Positions 44,760 through 55,041 of a stretch of 64,000 nucleotides of DNA are shown here, piece by piece. The notes under the pieces are model-generated. The model was not told the DNA's origin. It saw nothing but the letters and a program-made list of their open reading frames with translations, and made no database searches. Source of the stretch: Flavobacterium psychrophilum (GTDB taxonomy: Bacteria; Bacteroidota; Bacteroidia; Flavobacteriales; Flavobacteriaceae). The translations under genes were made by a program, and so were the position numbers. Position 1 is the stretch's first letter; every line of letters begins with the position of its first letter. The DNA lies in contig CP012388.1 of NCBI GenBank assembly GCA_001708385.1, forward strand, positions 1,860,001 through 1,924,000, read 5' to 3'.

Positions 44760-47700
44760 ATGAAAAGTAAAATTTGCGTTTCGCCTAAAATGGCTACCTT
44801 TTGCTTATCATTTCTATTTATGCTAAGCTTTTCATCGGTTTTTGCCCAACAAAAAACCGTGAAAGGCGTGGTAACCGGTGCCGATGATGGCATGGGTTTA
44901 CCGGGAGTAAGCATTTTAGAAAAGGGCACACAAAACAGTGCATCAACAGACATTGATGGAAATTATCAAATTGCAGTTAGCCCAAATGCAACATTGGTTT
45001 TCAGCTTTGTTGGCTACGCGCCACAGGAAGTTGCTGTAAACAATCAGTCGGCTATCTCAGTAATTTTAAAAGCTGAAGCTTCAGAACTATCAGAAGTGGT
45101 AGTTGTGGGCTACGGAACCCAAAAAAGAAAAGTATCCAGTGCGGCTACTACTGTTGTAAACGGTAAAGATTTACAGCAAACAAACAGTATAGATGCTACA
45201 AGTGCTTTACAAGGGCAGTCTTCGGGTGTTAACATTACATCTTCATCAGGTCAGCCGGGTGCAGCTATGGTGGTAAACATTCGTGGTGCAGGTACTACAG
45301 GTAACAGCAACCCACTTTATGTGGTAGATGGTGTTATCGTAGATAACGGTATTGGCTATCTTGACCCGTCTATCATTGAAAGGATGGACGTTCTTAAAGA
45401 TGCTGCTGCTGCTTCTATTTATGGTGCTCGTGCTGCTAACGGTGTAATTTTAGTAACTACTAAAAGAGGAGCCGAAGGCAAAATGAATGTAGCATTTAAT
45501 AGCTACACAGGTTTTCAAAGCGTATACAAAAAACTGGATCTGCTTGATGCAAGAGAGTATGGCATTATTATGAATGAGGCTCGTGTAAACAGCGGTATGG
45601 CACCACTTTACACTCAGGAGCAAATTAATAATGCAAAAACAAACGACTGGCAGAAAGAACTATTTAAAGATGGTGCTGTAAAACAAAACCACTCTTTAGT
45701 AATTTCGGGTGGGGATAAAAAAGCTACTTACAACGCAGGACTTTCTTACTACGGCCAGGAAGGCGTTATAGGCGGAAACACAGGTCAGTCGCAATACGAC
45801 CGTGTAAGTTTTACAATGAACAGTACATATAACATAAAAGACAATTGGAGATTTGGAGAAAACTTTACTTATAGTAACGTAAAAAGCAGTGGTATTGCTG
45901 ATGATGGTATATATAACAACTCAATAAGAGGGTTCTTAAATACACCTCCAAACTTCCCTACGTACAACGCAGACGGTTCTTACGGTTCTTCAGACATTAG
46001 CTCTGACATTACCAATCCTGCAGGATTGTTATACTACAACAACTTTAACGAGACTAAAACAAACCGTTATGTTGGTAATTTATTTACAGAAGTAGATCTT
46101 GTAAAAGGACTTACTTTCAGGACATCGTTTGGTATAGATGTAAACGACACTTCTTATCGTTCGTTCTTACCAATATATCAATTATCTACAGTGTCTTACA
46201 ACACTATATCTTCGGTTACACAAAACAACACCAACAATTTTTCATGGACATGGGATAACACCCTACAGTACAAAGTTAGCCTTGGAAAACATAACTTTGA
46301 TATCCTTGCAGGTACTTCTGCCCGTTCATTTATCTCAGAATATGCAGGTGGTACAGGTAAGAACCTGATCTTTGATGATTTTAAACATGCTTACCTTAGC
46401 AATACTACCGACAGAACACAGAACACTGTAACAGGTGGAAAAACACCATACAATATTGCTTCATTGTTTGGAAGGCTATTATATGACTTTGACAATAAAT
46501 ATATTGTAACAGCTACAATAAGAAGAGACGGTTCATCAGAATTTGGACCTAACAATAAATATGCTGTTTTCCCTGCATTCTCGGGTGCTTGGAACGTAGA
46601 TCAGGAAGGTTTCTTCTCTGATGATCCGAAATTACTCAACGCACTTAAAATCCGCGGTAGCTGGGGTCAGAACGGTAACGACCAGTTTCCAAGAAGGTTC
46701 GCGTATATGTCTACCATCAGTTCCTTCGATAAAAACTACCACTTTGGTACAGGCGATAACGAAATCCCTCTGCAAGTTGGTGCCAGCCCGGATTACATTA
46801 GCAACCCTGACTTGAAATGGGAAACATCTGAGCAGTTAAACATTGGTTTTGACGCTACACTGTTCCAAAACTTTAGCCTTACTGTAGATTACTACAACAA
46901 GAAAACAAAAGACTGGTTAGTACAGGCAATTGCTCCGCAATATGCGGGTGCATTAGCTCCGTTCATCAATGGTGGAGACGTAACCAACAAAGGTTTTGAA
47001 GTTGCACTTGGCTACACAAAAAGCTTTGGCGAAGACTGGAGACTTTCTGTAAATGCAAACTTCTCTCATAACAAAAATGAGGTGACACGTATTGCCAACC
47101 AAAATGGTATCATCAATGGAGAATCTAACCTTCTTTTCCAGGGAATTGATGAGATGAACCGTGTTCAGGAAGGTCAGCCTATCGGCTTCTTCTACGGACT
47201 TCAGACAGATGGTATCTTCCAGAACCAGGCAGAAATTGATGCCTACGCTCAAAACGGCAACCCTGTACAGCCAAGTGCTGCACCCGGCGATGTTAAATTT
47301 GTAGACCGTAATGGCGATGGCGTTATCAACGCAGATGACAAAACTAAAATTGGTGACCCGAATCCTGATTTCTATTATGGACTTAACTTCACATTAAACT
47401 ATAAAGCTTTTGACCTTTCTGTATACACTTACGGTGTTGGCGGTAACCAGATTGCTTACGGTGTACGTGATTACGGAAGACCTTTCTTTAACTATACTAC
47501 AGATGTATTTGACAGATGGACCGGAGAAGGTACATCTAACACTACACCAAGGGTTACATATGGTACAACAGATAATGGTAACCAGACGAAATTCTCTGAC
47601 CTTTATATGAAAGATGGTGATTTCTTCAGGATAAAAACTGTTACCTTAGGATGCGATCTTGCTAAACTAAGCGATGTTATAGGTGACACCTTCAGCCAGT

Positions 47701-47867
47701 TGAGACTTTATGTATCTGCAAACAACCTGTTTACTTTTACTAAATATCCTGGTATGGATCCTGAGGTTGGTTTTGGTAACGTAAACCAAAGCTGGGCAAG
47801 AGGAATTGATGTTGGTTTTTACCCACAGCCAAGAACATTTATGTTTGGTTTAAGTGCTAATTTCTAA
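44760..47867 (+). CDS. SusC/RagA-family TonB-dependent transporter
   Basis: 1035 aa. Signal peptide, then a carboxypeptidase-like N-terminal domain (VKGVVTGADDGMGLPGVSILEKG...FSFVGYAPQEV), plug domain with VVVVGYGTQKRKVSSAATTV (TonB-box region) and NVRGAGTTGNSNPLYVVDG-type signature VNIRGAGTTGNSNPLYVVDG, and a 22-strand barrel ending RTFMFGLSANF. Imports oligosaccharides captured with SusD. Ends 12 bases before susD. Follows xylA by 49 bases. Confidence 0.96.
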   Translation: MKSKICVSPKMATFCLSFLFMLSFSSVFAQQKTVKGVVTGADDGMGLPGVSILEKGTQNSASTDIDGNYQIAVSPNATLVFSFVGYAPQEVAVNNQSAISVILKAEASELSEVVVVGYGTQKRKVSSAATTVVNGKDLQQTNSIDATSALQGQSSGVNITSSSGQPGAAMVVNIRGAGTTGNSNPLYVVDGVIVDNGIGYLDPSIIERMDVLKDAAAASIYGARAANGVILVTTKRGAEGKMNVAFNSYTGFQSVYKKLDLLDAREYGIIMNEARVNSGMAPLYTQEQINNAKTNDWQKELFKDGAVKQNHSLVISGGDKKATYNAGLSYYGQEGVIGGNTGQSQYDRVSFTMNSTYNIKDNWRFGENFTYSNVKSSGIADDGIYNNSIRGFLNTPPNFPTYNADGSYGSSDISSDITNPAGLLYYNNFNETKTNRYVGNLFTEVDLVKGLTFRTSFGIDVNDTSYRSFLPIYQLSTVSYNTISSVTQNNTNNFSWTWDNTLQYKVSLGKHNFDILAGTSARSFISEYAGGTGKNLIFDDFKHAYLSNTTDRTQNTVTGGKTPYNIASLFGRLLYDFDNKYIVTATIRRDGSSEFGPNNKYAVFPAFSGAWNVDQEGFFSDDPKLLNALKIRGSWGQNGNDQFPRRFAYMSTISSFDKNYHFGTGDNEIPLQVGASPDYISNPDLKWETSEQLNIGFDATLFQNFSLTVDYYNKKTKDWLVQAIAPQYAGALAPFINGGDVTNKGFEVALGYTKSFGEDWRLSVNANFSHNKNEVTRIANQNGIINGESNLLFQGIDEMNRVQEGQPIGFFYGLQTDGIFQNQAEIDAYAQNGNPVQPSAAPGDVKFVDRNGDGVINADDKTKIGDPNPDFYYGLNFTLNYKAFDLSVYTYGVGGNQIAYGVRDYGRPFFNYTTDVFDRWTGEGTSNTTPRVTYGTTDNGNQTKFSDLYMKDGDFFRIKTVTLGCDLAKLSDVIGDTFSQLRLYVSANNLFTFTKYPGMDPEVGFGNVNQSWARGIDVGFYPQPRTFMFGLSANF

Positions 47868-47879
47868 AAAGTTTTGAAA

Positions 47880-49466
47880 ATGAAAAAGTATATTAAAATA
47901 GTATGTTTGTCGTCAGTGCTTGCTTTAGGGGCGTGTTCTGAAGAATTTATAACAAATGAACCTTATACTGATAAAGTAGAGGAGAACTTTTACAAAACAC
48001 CAAAGGATGCTTATCAGGGACTTGTAGCCGTTTATGACGTGCTTCAGCGTGAAGGCTACGGAGGGTTTTTACTAAACACAGAAACAGCATCTGATGACTG
48101 TTACGGTGGTTTTGGTACAGCCGATAGTAACGTTGCTTTAGATCTTGACCGTTTTCAGTTTTCAACGGATAAAGAGATGAACGGCCCAATCTGGCAAACA
48201 TGCTACCTTGGTATTTACAGGGCTAACATCTTGCTTGAAAACCTTGACAAGGTAGAATGGGGTAGCGATACAGCACTTAAAACTCGTTACGAGGCAGAAG
48301 CCCGTTTTTTAAGAGCGCACTTTCATTTTGAACTTGCAAGGGTATTTGGAGACATCGTTCCTTTAGACCACACGGTTTCTAAAGACCAGTTTAAACTTCC
48401 AAGAGAATCGGCAGAAGTAACGTATGCACTTATTGCAAGCGATTTTAAATTTGCTGCAGATAACCTGGGTACAGAAAATTACTCTCAGCCTTCTAATGCT
48501 AATTACGGACGTGTAACAAGATGGGCTGCAGCGGCATACCTTGCCAAAGCCTTTATATTCTACACTGACTATTATGAGAAACCGGATCTTGCAGGTGTAA
48601 TTACTAAAGCAGATGCTGTAACCTATATTAATGATGTTGTAACTAACAGCGGTCATGACCTTATTGGCGACTTTAGAAGCCTTTGGCTTGCGTCGGCTGC
48701 TTCTGCGGGAGTAGAATATGCCGGAGAAGGCAACAACGAAATGCTGTTTGCTATTCGTTACAATGCTTCTGGTAACGCAATATGGGATCTTCATGAAGGT
48801 AACCGTTTTGCTGTAAACATCGCTATTAGAGGTGGAGACCTAAAACCGTATGCACAAGGATGGGGTGGCGCTCCTGTAACACCTGCTTTGTTTAACGCTT
48901 ATCAGCCTGGAGACGTTCGTAAAAGCGCTACAATCATTGATTTCGAGGCAGAAAACCTTGGATTCGAAGCAGATGCACGCGGACAACGCCAGTACACAGG
49001 TTACGCCTGGAAAAAAATGATGCCTATTACTAACGAAGCCGGACAAGGTCTTGTGGTAGCAGGTGGTGGTGATTTCCAGATTGATAACTACGAAGATTAT
49101 CCTGTAATCCGTTTCGCTGACGTACTTCTTATGGCAGCAGAGCTTAACCTTGACACTAATGCATCTTTTGCACAATTATGTCTTGACAGGGTTCGTGAAC
49201 GTGCATTTGGTAACGACACAAACAATGTTCCTGTAAGCAAAGCTTCTATTATGAACGAGCGCAGGCTGGAACTTGCACTGGAAGGACACCGTTGGTTTGA
49301 CCTTATCAGACAGGATATGGCTACTACAAAAGCTGCTGTAGATGCTACAAGCATGCCGAATGGTTTTGAAGTAAACTTTAGAACAGAAACTTTGGGCTGG
49401 TTTGGTTTACCGCAATCTCAGGTACTTATTTCAGGCGGAACTATACAGCAAAACCCGGGTTGGTAA
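47880..49466 (+). CDS. SusD/RagB-family glycan-binding lipoprotein
   Basis: 528 aa from ATG 47880 (a TTG at 47874 also lies in frame). Lipobox LGAC; the mature start CSEEFITNEP is acidic, as for surface lipoproteins. Typical SusD helices and C-terminal motif: ERRLELALEGHRWFDLIRQ and the end region GWFGLPQSQVL...NPGW. Lid over the SusC barrel, binding the imported glycan. Partner of the preceding gene. Confidence 0.95.
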   Translation: MKKYIKIVCLSSVLALGACSEEFITNEPYTDKVEENFYKTPKDAYQGLVAVYDVLQREGYGGFLLNTETASDDCYGGFGTADSNVALDLDRFQFSTDKEMNGPIWQTCYLGIYRANILLENLDKVEWGSDTALKTRYEAEARFLRAHFHFELARVFGDIVPLDHTVSKDQFKLPRESAEVTYALIASDFKFAADNLGTENYSQPSNANYGRVTRWAAAAYLAKAFIFYTDYYEKPDLAGVITKADAVTYINDVVTNSGHDLIGDFRSLWLASAASAGVEYAGEGNNEMLFAIRYNASGNAIWDLHEGNRFAVNIAIRGGDLKPYAQGWGGAPVTPALFNAYQPGDVRKSATIIDFEAENLGFEADARGQRQYTGYAWKKMMPITNEAGQGLVVAGGGDFQIDNYEDYPVIRFADVLLMAAELNLDTNASFAQLCLDRVRERAFGNDTNNVPVSKASIMNERRLELALEGHRWFDLIRQDMATTKAAVDATSMPNGFEVNFRTETLGWFGLPQSQVLISGGTIQQNPGW

Positions 49467-49491
49467 TAACAACTAAAAATTTTAAATGATC

Positions 49492-50328
49492 ATGAAGAAA
49501 ATAATAAAATTACTCGCAGCTTTTGTAGCAATGGCAACCGTAGTTGCATGCGAGCCGGTTGAAGATCGTGAGAGCCTTCCTGCTGTAACACTTAAACCTT
49601 CAGACATAAATATAAACGTAACTACTAATGGTAACGTGGTTACTATGACAAATACTACAGAAGGTATTACACCTTACTGGAGTTATGTAGATGCTAAAGG
49701 CAATGATCTTGGGCATTCTAACCAAAATCAAAACCAGGTTACTTTACCTTTTGCAGGTAAATACAATATTAACTTTACCGCTTTTACAAGAGGCGGAAGG
49801 GTTGATGCTGCTCCTGTTGAAGTAACTATTGCAGAAAATGATGAAGAATTTTTCAGCGCTGAAGAATGGGGCTGGCTTACTAACGGTGCCGATGGTAAAA
49901 CATGGGTACTGGATATGGAAAGCCCTGTGGGATGGGCAAACCCTGGATATCCTGAAACTACAGAAGACCACTGGTACCCTGACTATGCAGGCAATAGCTG
50001 GGTAATGGAAAATAAGAACTGGGGCGAAATGACTTTTGACCTTGACGGTGGTTACAACATGAGTGTAACACAAACCGCTCTTACAGGTAATGCTCAAACA
50101 ACTAAAACAGGTACATTTAACTACAACCTAGAAGGTAAAACCATGAATTTTAGTGGTGGTGCAGAACTTCTTTACGGAGGTAACTACTACCTGGATGTAA
50201 GCAACTGGAAATCTGTTAGGGTATTGGAGATAAGCGAAAACTCAATGCGACTTTCTGTTATGCGTGACCAAAGTAGGTCTGGCGAAGGATTATGGCAAAT
50301 CGTTTTCCACTTTAAACCAAAACAATAA
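49492..50328 (+). CDS. Surface glycan-binding-type lipoprotein of the PUL
   Basis: 278 aa from ATG 49492 (ATG 49486 equally possible). Signal peptide with lipobox VVAC, acidic mature start CEPVEDRES. Residues ~30-110 look like an Ig/PKD-type beta-sandwich (WSYVDAKGNDLGHSNQ...NINFTAFTRGGR); the C-terminal ~165 residues are Trp- and Asn-rich (WVLDMESPVGWANPGYP, WGEMTFDLDGGYNM), the usual look of sugar-binding modules. Position after susD matches surface glycan-binding proteins. Followed by a strong terminator. Confidence 0.8.
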   Translation: MKKIIKLLAAFVAMATVVACEPVEDRESLPAVTLKPSDININVTTNGNVVTMTNTTEGITPYWSYVDAKGNDLGHSNQNQNQVTLPFAGKYNINFTAFTRGGRVDAAPVEVTIAENDEEFFSAEEWGWLTNGADGKTWVLDMESPVGWANPGYPETTEDHWYPDYAGNSWVMENKNWGEMTFDLDGGYNMSVTQTALTGNAQTTKTGTFNYNLEGKTMNFSGGAELLYGGNYYLDVSNWKSVRVLEISENSMRLSVMRDQSRSGEGLWQIVFHFKPKQ

Positions 50329-50334
50329 GCATAC

Positions 50335-50376
50335 TGCCGGTAAGCGAATCCAAAAAACCGCTTACCGGCATTTTTT
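50335..50376 (+). terminator. Terminator between the SusCD block and GH2
   Basis: Perfect 12-bp stem TGCCGGTAAGCG / CGCTTACCGGCA with a 12-base loop and six Ts, only 11 bases before the GH2 start codon. Not followed by a recognisable promoter. Confidence 0.9.
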
Positions 50377-50387
50377 CCAAAACAACT

Positions 50388-52865
50388 ATGACTAAAACCA
50401 AATCTATATTCGCAGCATTTGCTATTGCCGGGCTACTTACCATAGCCGGTTGCAGCAGTACAGATACTAAAGAAGCAAACAACCGCAAAGTAGCCTTTAA
50501 TAAAGACTGGCAGTTTCATTTAAATGATGCTGCTAAAGATAAAGATACTATTAGCACTGCCACACAGTGGCGAACCCTCTCTGTTCCCCATGACTGGAGT
50601 ATAGAAGGTAAATTTGATGAGAATAGCCCAACGGGCACCGGCGGAGGCGCACTTGTTGGCGGACTTGGCTGGTACAAAAAAACATTTACCGTTACCGCTG
50701 CCGACAGCACTAAAATTACATCTATAGTGTTTGATGGCGTATACTGCAACAGCGAGGTATATATAAACGGACACTATTTAGGCAAACGCCCTAATGGCTA
50801 TATAGGTTTTGAATATAACCTTACCCCCTACCTTAACTATGGCGATGCCAAAAATGAAATTCTTGTAAAAGTAGACAACTCAAAACAGCCTAACTCACGC
50901 TGGTATTCGGGTTCGGGTATATACCGTAATGTATGGCTACAGACTACCGACAAACTACACGTAGGACAATACGGAACGTTTGTTACTACACCACAGGTTT
51001 CTGCAGAAAAAGCAACTGTTGCTTTAGAAACTACTATTAAAAATGAGTATGCCAATGCTAAAGAGGCTACGGTTACTACTACTTTATATAAAGGAGATAA
51101 AGAGGTAACATCTGCAAGCCAGAAAGTTTCTCTTCCGGCGAATGCCGAAAAAACCATTAAACAGGAAAACAATGTAAACAACCCGGTACTATGGAATGTA
51201 GAATCGCCGGAACTTTACACCGCTATAACCGAAATTAAAATAGGTGACGATGTTGTAGATACTTACAGCACACCTTTCGGTATCCGTAATTTTAAATTTG
51301 ACCTTGATAAAGGCTTTTTACTAAACGGAAAACAACTTAAAATTAAAGGCGTTTGCCTTCATCACGATCTGGGTCCGTTAGGAACTGCCATTAATACAAG
51401 GGCTATAGAACGCCAGCTTGAAATCATGAAGGAAATGGGCGTTAACGGCATACGTACATCGCACAACCCTCCTGCTCCCGAGTTACTAGACCTTTGCGAC
51501 AAAATGGGCTTTATTGTTATGGATGAAGCTTTTGACATGTGGGAACAGTCAAAAAACAAAGACGACTACAGTACTGCATGGGCAGAGTGGCATAAAATTG
51601 ACCTTGAAGCACAAATTTTAAGGGATAGGAACCACCCAAGTGTATTTGTTTGGAGTATTGGCAACGAAATTCCGGAACAATGGAATGAGAATGGCGCAAG
51701 GATAGGTAAAGAATTAACTGCTATTGTAAAAGCACTTGATACGACCCGCCCTGTAACGGCAGCTATGAATCCGCCGATTATTGTAAATGGCGACATTAAT
51801 ATTCAGTTTGCAGAAACGGCCGCACAGCCTAATGCATTGGCAGGATCTGGAGCACTTGATCTTATAGGTTACAATTACGCACACCAAACCTATGCCAACC
51901 ATAAGATCAACTTCCCTAAGACTCCGTTTATTGCTACCGAAACAACTTCGGGTTTACAGACAAGAGGGTATTATGATGAAAAGTCGGATACTATAAAGCT
52001 ATGGCCTAAACGTTGGGATATTCCGTTTCATGATGGTAACCCGGGCAATACTGTTTCGGCGTACGATCAGGTGCAGACACCATGGGGCTCAACACATGAA
52101 GCTACGTGGAAAGTAATTAAGAAACACGACTACCTTTCAGGTTTTTACATCTGGACAGGTTTTGATTATATAGGTGAACCAACGCCATACCTATGGCCAT
52201 CTATCAGTTCTTATTTTGGTATAGTAGATTTAGCGGGCTTCCCGAAAGATGTATACTATATGTATCAGAGTGAATGGACTAAAAAAGATGTACTGCACAT
52301 TTTACCGCACTGGAACTGGAAAGAAGGTCAAACGGTTGATGTTTGGGCTTACTATAACAATGCCGATGAAGTAGAGCTTTACCTTAACGGAAAATCGGTA
52401 GGGAAGCAAAGCAAAAAAGGAGACGACCTGCATGTCATGTGGCGTGTGCCTTATGCTCCGGGAACGTTGAAGGCAGTATCGCGTAAAGGTGGAAAAACAG
52501 TTCTTGAAAAAGAGGTTAAAACTGCCGGCGCACCCGCTGCCCTTAAACTTACTGCCGACCGTACCAACATTAAGGCAGACGGTAACGACCTTAGCTTTAT
52601 AACGGTTGATATTTATGATGCTAAAGGTGTTTTTGACGCAACAGCAAACAACGAAATAAACTTTAGTGTAAATGGTAATGGCAAAATTGTAGGTGTTTGC
52701 AGTGGCGACCCTGTGAGCCATGAATCGTACAAAGGCACAAAACATACTGCGTTAAACGGTAAATGCCTTGTTATTGTACAGTCTACAGACAAAAAAGGAA
52801 GCATTGAGCTTACCGCCAGTGCAAACGGACTAAAAAGCGAAACGATTAAAGTTTCGGCAGAATAA
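50388..52865 (+). CDS. GH2-family beta-galactosidase-type lipoprotein
   Basis: 825 aa. Lipobox IAGC, mature start CSSTDTKEA (less acidic, so perhaps periplasmic-facing). GH2 architecture: sugar-binding jelly roll (WRTLSVPHDWSIEG...GLGWYKKTF), Ig-like, TIM barrel, and C-terminal DUF4982/Ig-like domains. Acid/base Glu427 in WSIGNEIPEQW and probable nucleophile Glu518 in ATETTSG. Beta-galactosidase or beta-glucuronidase type by fold; exact sugar unknown. Follows a strong hairpin by 11 bases. Confidence 0.93.
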   Translation: MTKTKSIFAAFAIAGLLTIAGCSSTDTKEANNRKVAFNKDWQFHLNDAAKDKDTISTATQWRTLSVPHDWSIEGKFDENSPTGTGGGALVGGLGWYKKTFTVTAADSTKITSIVFDGVYCNSEVYINGHYLGKRPNGYIGFEYNLTPYLNYGDAKNEILVKVDNSKQPNSRWYSGSGIYRNVWLQTTDKLHVGQYGTFVTTPQVSAEKATVALETTIKNEYANAKEATVTTTLYKGDKEVTSASQKVSLPANAEKTIKQENNVNNPVLWNVESPELYTAITEIKIGDDVVDTYSTPFGIRNFKFDLDKGFLLNGKQLKIKGVCLHHDLGPLGTAINTRAIERQLEIMKEMGVNGIRTSHNPPAPELLDLCDKMGFIVMDEAFDMWEQSKNKDDYSTAWAEWHKIDLEAQILRDRNHPSVFVWSIGNEIPEQWNENGARIGKELTAIVKALDTTRPVTAAMNPPIIVNGDINIQFAETAAQPNALAGSGALDLIGYNYAHQTYANHKINFPKTPFIATETTSGLQTRGYYDEKSDTIKLWPKRWDIPFHDGNPGNTVSAYDQVQTPWGSTHEATWKVIKKHDYLSGFYIWTGFDYIGEPTPYLWPSISSYFGIVDLAGFPKDVYYMYQSEWTKKDVLHILPHWNWKEGQTVDVWAYYNNADEVELYLNGKSVGKQSKKGDDLHVMWRVPYAPGTLKAVSRKGGKTVLEKEVKTAGAPAALKLTADRTNIKADGNDLSFITVDIYDAKGVFDATANNEINFSVNGNGKIVGVCSGDPVSHESYKGTKHTALNGKCLVIVQSTDKKGSIELTASANGLKSETIKVSAE

Positions 52866-52974
52866 ATTGTAAATAAAGACGGTTTCGAAAGTCTAAATCC
52901 ATTCAACGGAAAACAATATCGCAACTGAGTTAATAAAATAATTTTTGTGACTATTTGGGTTAGTTCTTAAGTTC

Positions 52975-53010
52975 CCCGGGAACCGCTTGACTTCCGGTTC
53001 CCGGGTTTTT
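52975..53010 (+). terminator. Terminator between GH2 and GH97
   Basis: Perfect 10-bp GC-rich stem CCCGGGAACC / GGTTCCCGGG, 11-base loop, then TTTTT. The GH97 start is 27 bases further on. Confidence 0.9.
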
Positions 53011-53037
53011 AAAAAATCACCCGCATAAACCAATAGT

Positions 53038-55038
53038 ATGGCATTAAAACACATTATACTTCCTGCACTTTTAATTTCGGCAATTGCCGGAATTGCGCAG
53101 AACAAAAAAAGCGCTTACGAGCTTAAATCGCCCGGAGGCAAAAACACTATTAATTTCGAATTGGTTAATAACACACCTACCTATGCGGTTAAGCACGGTA
53201 AGACAGATGTCATTACGCCATCGGCAATGGGTTTTGTACTAAAAGACGAAAACCTTACCAAAAACTTTGAAATTGCCGACGTAAAAACGACATCGCACGA
53301 TGATACCTGGACACAGGTTTGGGGCGAAAAGAAAAACATACGTAACCATTATAACGAGCTGGTTGTTATGCTAAACAGCAAAGATGCCAATAAACGTAAG
53401 CTTGAAATTCAGTTTCGCGCGTTTGATGACGGTGTGGCTTTTAGATACGTATATCCTGAACAGGGCATTAAAGACAGCATTTTTGTAATGGATGAAGTTA
53501 CCGCTTTTAATCTAAAAGAAGATGGTAAAGCATGGTCTATACCTGCATATCAGGAGAACAGATACGAATACTTATATACTGCATCTGCGGTGAGCAAACT
53601 GGGGTCGGTACATACACCAATGACCGTTGAAAACAAAAATACTGTAATAAGTTTTCACGAAGCTAACCTTGTAGACTGGCCTAGTATGGTCCTTGAGCAT
53701 ACTAAAGGTTCAAACTTAAAATCTGACCTTGTGCCATGGGCAGATGGAATTAAAGCACGTTATAAAGGGAGTTTTACATCTTCTTGGAGGACTATACAGA
53801 TTGGCGAAAAGCCAGGTGATCTTATTGACTCCTATATTATATTGAACCTTAACGAACCTAACAAACTTAAAGACCTTTCTTATATAAAGCCATTTAAATA
53901 TTTAGGTATATGGTGGGGTATGCACATTAGCAAGTATACCTTTTGGGAAGGTGAAAAACAGGGTGCCACTACCAAAAATGCAAAAGAATACATAGACTTT
54001 ACGGCAAAAGAAGGTTTTCAGCACTTATTGATTGAAGGATGGAACAAAGGATGGACTCCTGCATGGTACGAAAACAGGATGCACATGTTTAGCTTTACGA
54101 AAAGCGCCGATAACTTTAACCTGGAAGAGGTAGTAAAATATTGTAACAAAAAAAATGTTCACCTTATAGGGTATCATGAAACAGGGTCTAACATTGTAAA
54201 CTACCTTAAAGAGATTGACGAAGGTTTTGCATTGTATAAAAAATTAGGAATACATGATATCAAGATAGGTCAGGTTGGTTCTAAACTAAATATGAAAGAA
54301 TGGCACCACGGTCAGTTCGGGGTGCGCTATTATCGTTTTGTATTAGAGAAAGCGGCAGAGTACGGCCTTGCCGTAAACTTTCATGAACCTATAAAAGATA
54401 CAGGAGAACGCAGGACATACCCCAATATGATGGCACGTGAAGGTGCACGCGGTATGGAATATAATGCGTGGAGTGAAGGTAACCCGCCTAGCCATGAAGC
54501 AATACTGCCATTTACACGTATGCTTGCAGGTCCTATGGATTTTACACCGGGTGTTATTGATGTTGAAGAAAAAAAGGGCTTTAATAACAGGCGCGTACAC
54601 ACTACAGCTGCCAAACAGTTATCATTGTATGTTGTACTATATTCGCCAATACAAATGCTTGCCGACCTTCCTGAAAACTATGAAGGACAGCCGGAATTTC
54701 AATTCCTGAAAGATGTGCCTACCGATTGGGAAGATACTAAAATCGTGAATGGTGAAATTGGCAAATACATTACTACTGCCCGTAAAGACCGCAACAGCGA
54801 CGACTGGTATTTAGGGAGCTTAACGAATGAAGAAGCACGTACACTTGATGTTTCGTTGTCTTTTCTTGATCCGAAAGCAAAATACGAAGCCCAGATATAT
54901 GCTGATGCGCCGGGTACAGATGAAAACCACAACCCGGGCGATGTAGCAGTATCTAAAAAGAATGTTACCGCTAAAGATAAACTTACGCTGAAACTGCCAA
55001 TTTCGGGTGGTACGGCTATCCGCTTTAAAAAACTATAA
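53038..55038 (+). CDS. GH97 alpha-glucosidase-type enzyme
   Basis: 666 aa with signal peptide (MALKHIILPALLISAIAGIAQ). GH97 beta-sandwich plus TIM barrel plus C-terminal domain. The catalytic area reads like SusB: Glu381 in GYHETG, Glu450 in NFHEP and Glu474 in GMEYNAW, the same spacing as SusB Glu439/508/532, and Gly411 where retaining GH97 members carry the Asp nucleophile. So an inverting alpha-glucoside hydrolase is predicted. Next GH3 begins 3 bases after its stop. Confidence 0.93.
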   Translation: MALKHIILPALLISAIAGIAQNKKSAYELKSPGGKNTINFELVNNTPTYAVKHGKTDVITPSAMGFVLKDENLTKNFEIADVKTTSHDDTWTQVWGEKKNIRNHYNELVVMLNSKDANKRKLEIQFRAFDDGVAFRYVYPEQGIKDSIFVMDEVTAFNLKEDGKAWSIPAYQENRYEYLYTASAVSKLGSVHTPMTVENKNTVISFHEANLVDWPSMVLEHTKGSNLKSDLVPWADGIKARYKGSFTSSWRTIQIGEKPGDLIDSYIILNLNEPNKLKDLSYIKPFKYLGIWWGMHISKYTFWEGEKQGATTKNAKEYIDFTAKEGFQHLLIEGWNKGWTPAWYENRMHMFSFTKSADNFNLEEVVKYCNKKNVHLIGYHETGSNIVNYLKEIDEGFALYKKLGIHDIKIGQVGSKLNMKEWHHGQFGVRYYRFVLEKAAEYGLAVNFHEPIKDTGERRTYPNMMAREGARGMEYNAWSEGNPPSHEAILPFTRMLAGPMDFTPGVIDVEEKKGFNNRRVHTTAAKQLSLYVVLYSPIQMLADLPENYEGQPEFQFLKDVPTDWEDTKIVNGEIGKYITTARKDRNSDDWYLGSLTNEEARTLDVSLSFLDPKAKYEAQIYADAPGTDENHNPGDVAVSKKNVTAKDKLTLKLPISGGTAIRFKKL

Positions 55039-55041
55039 TCC

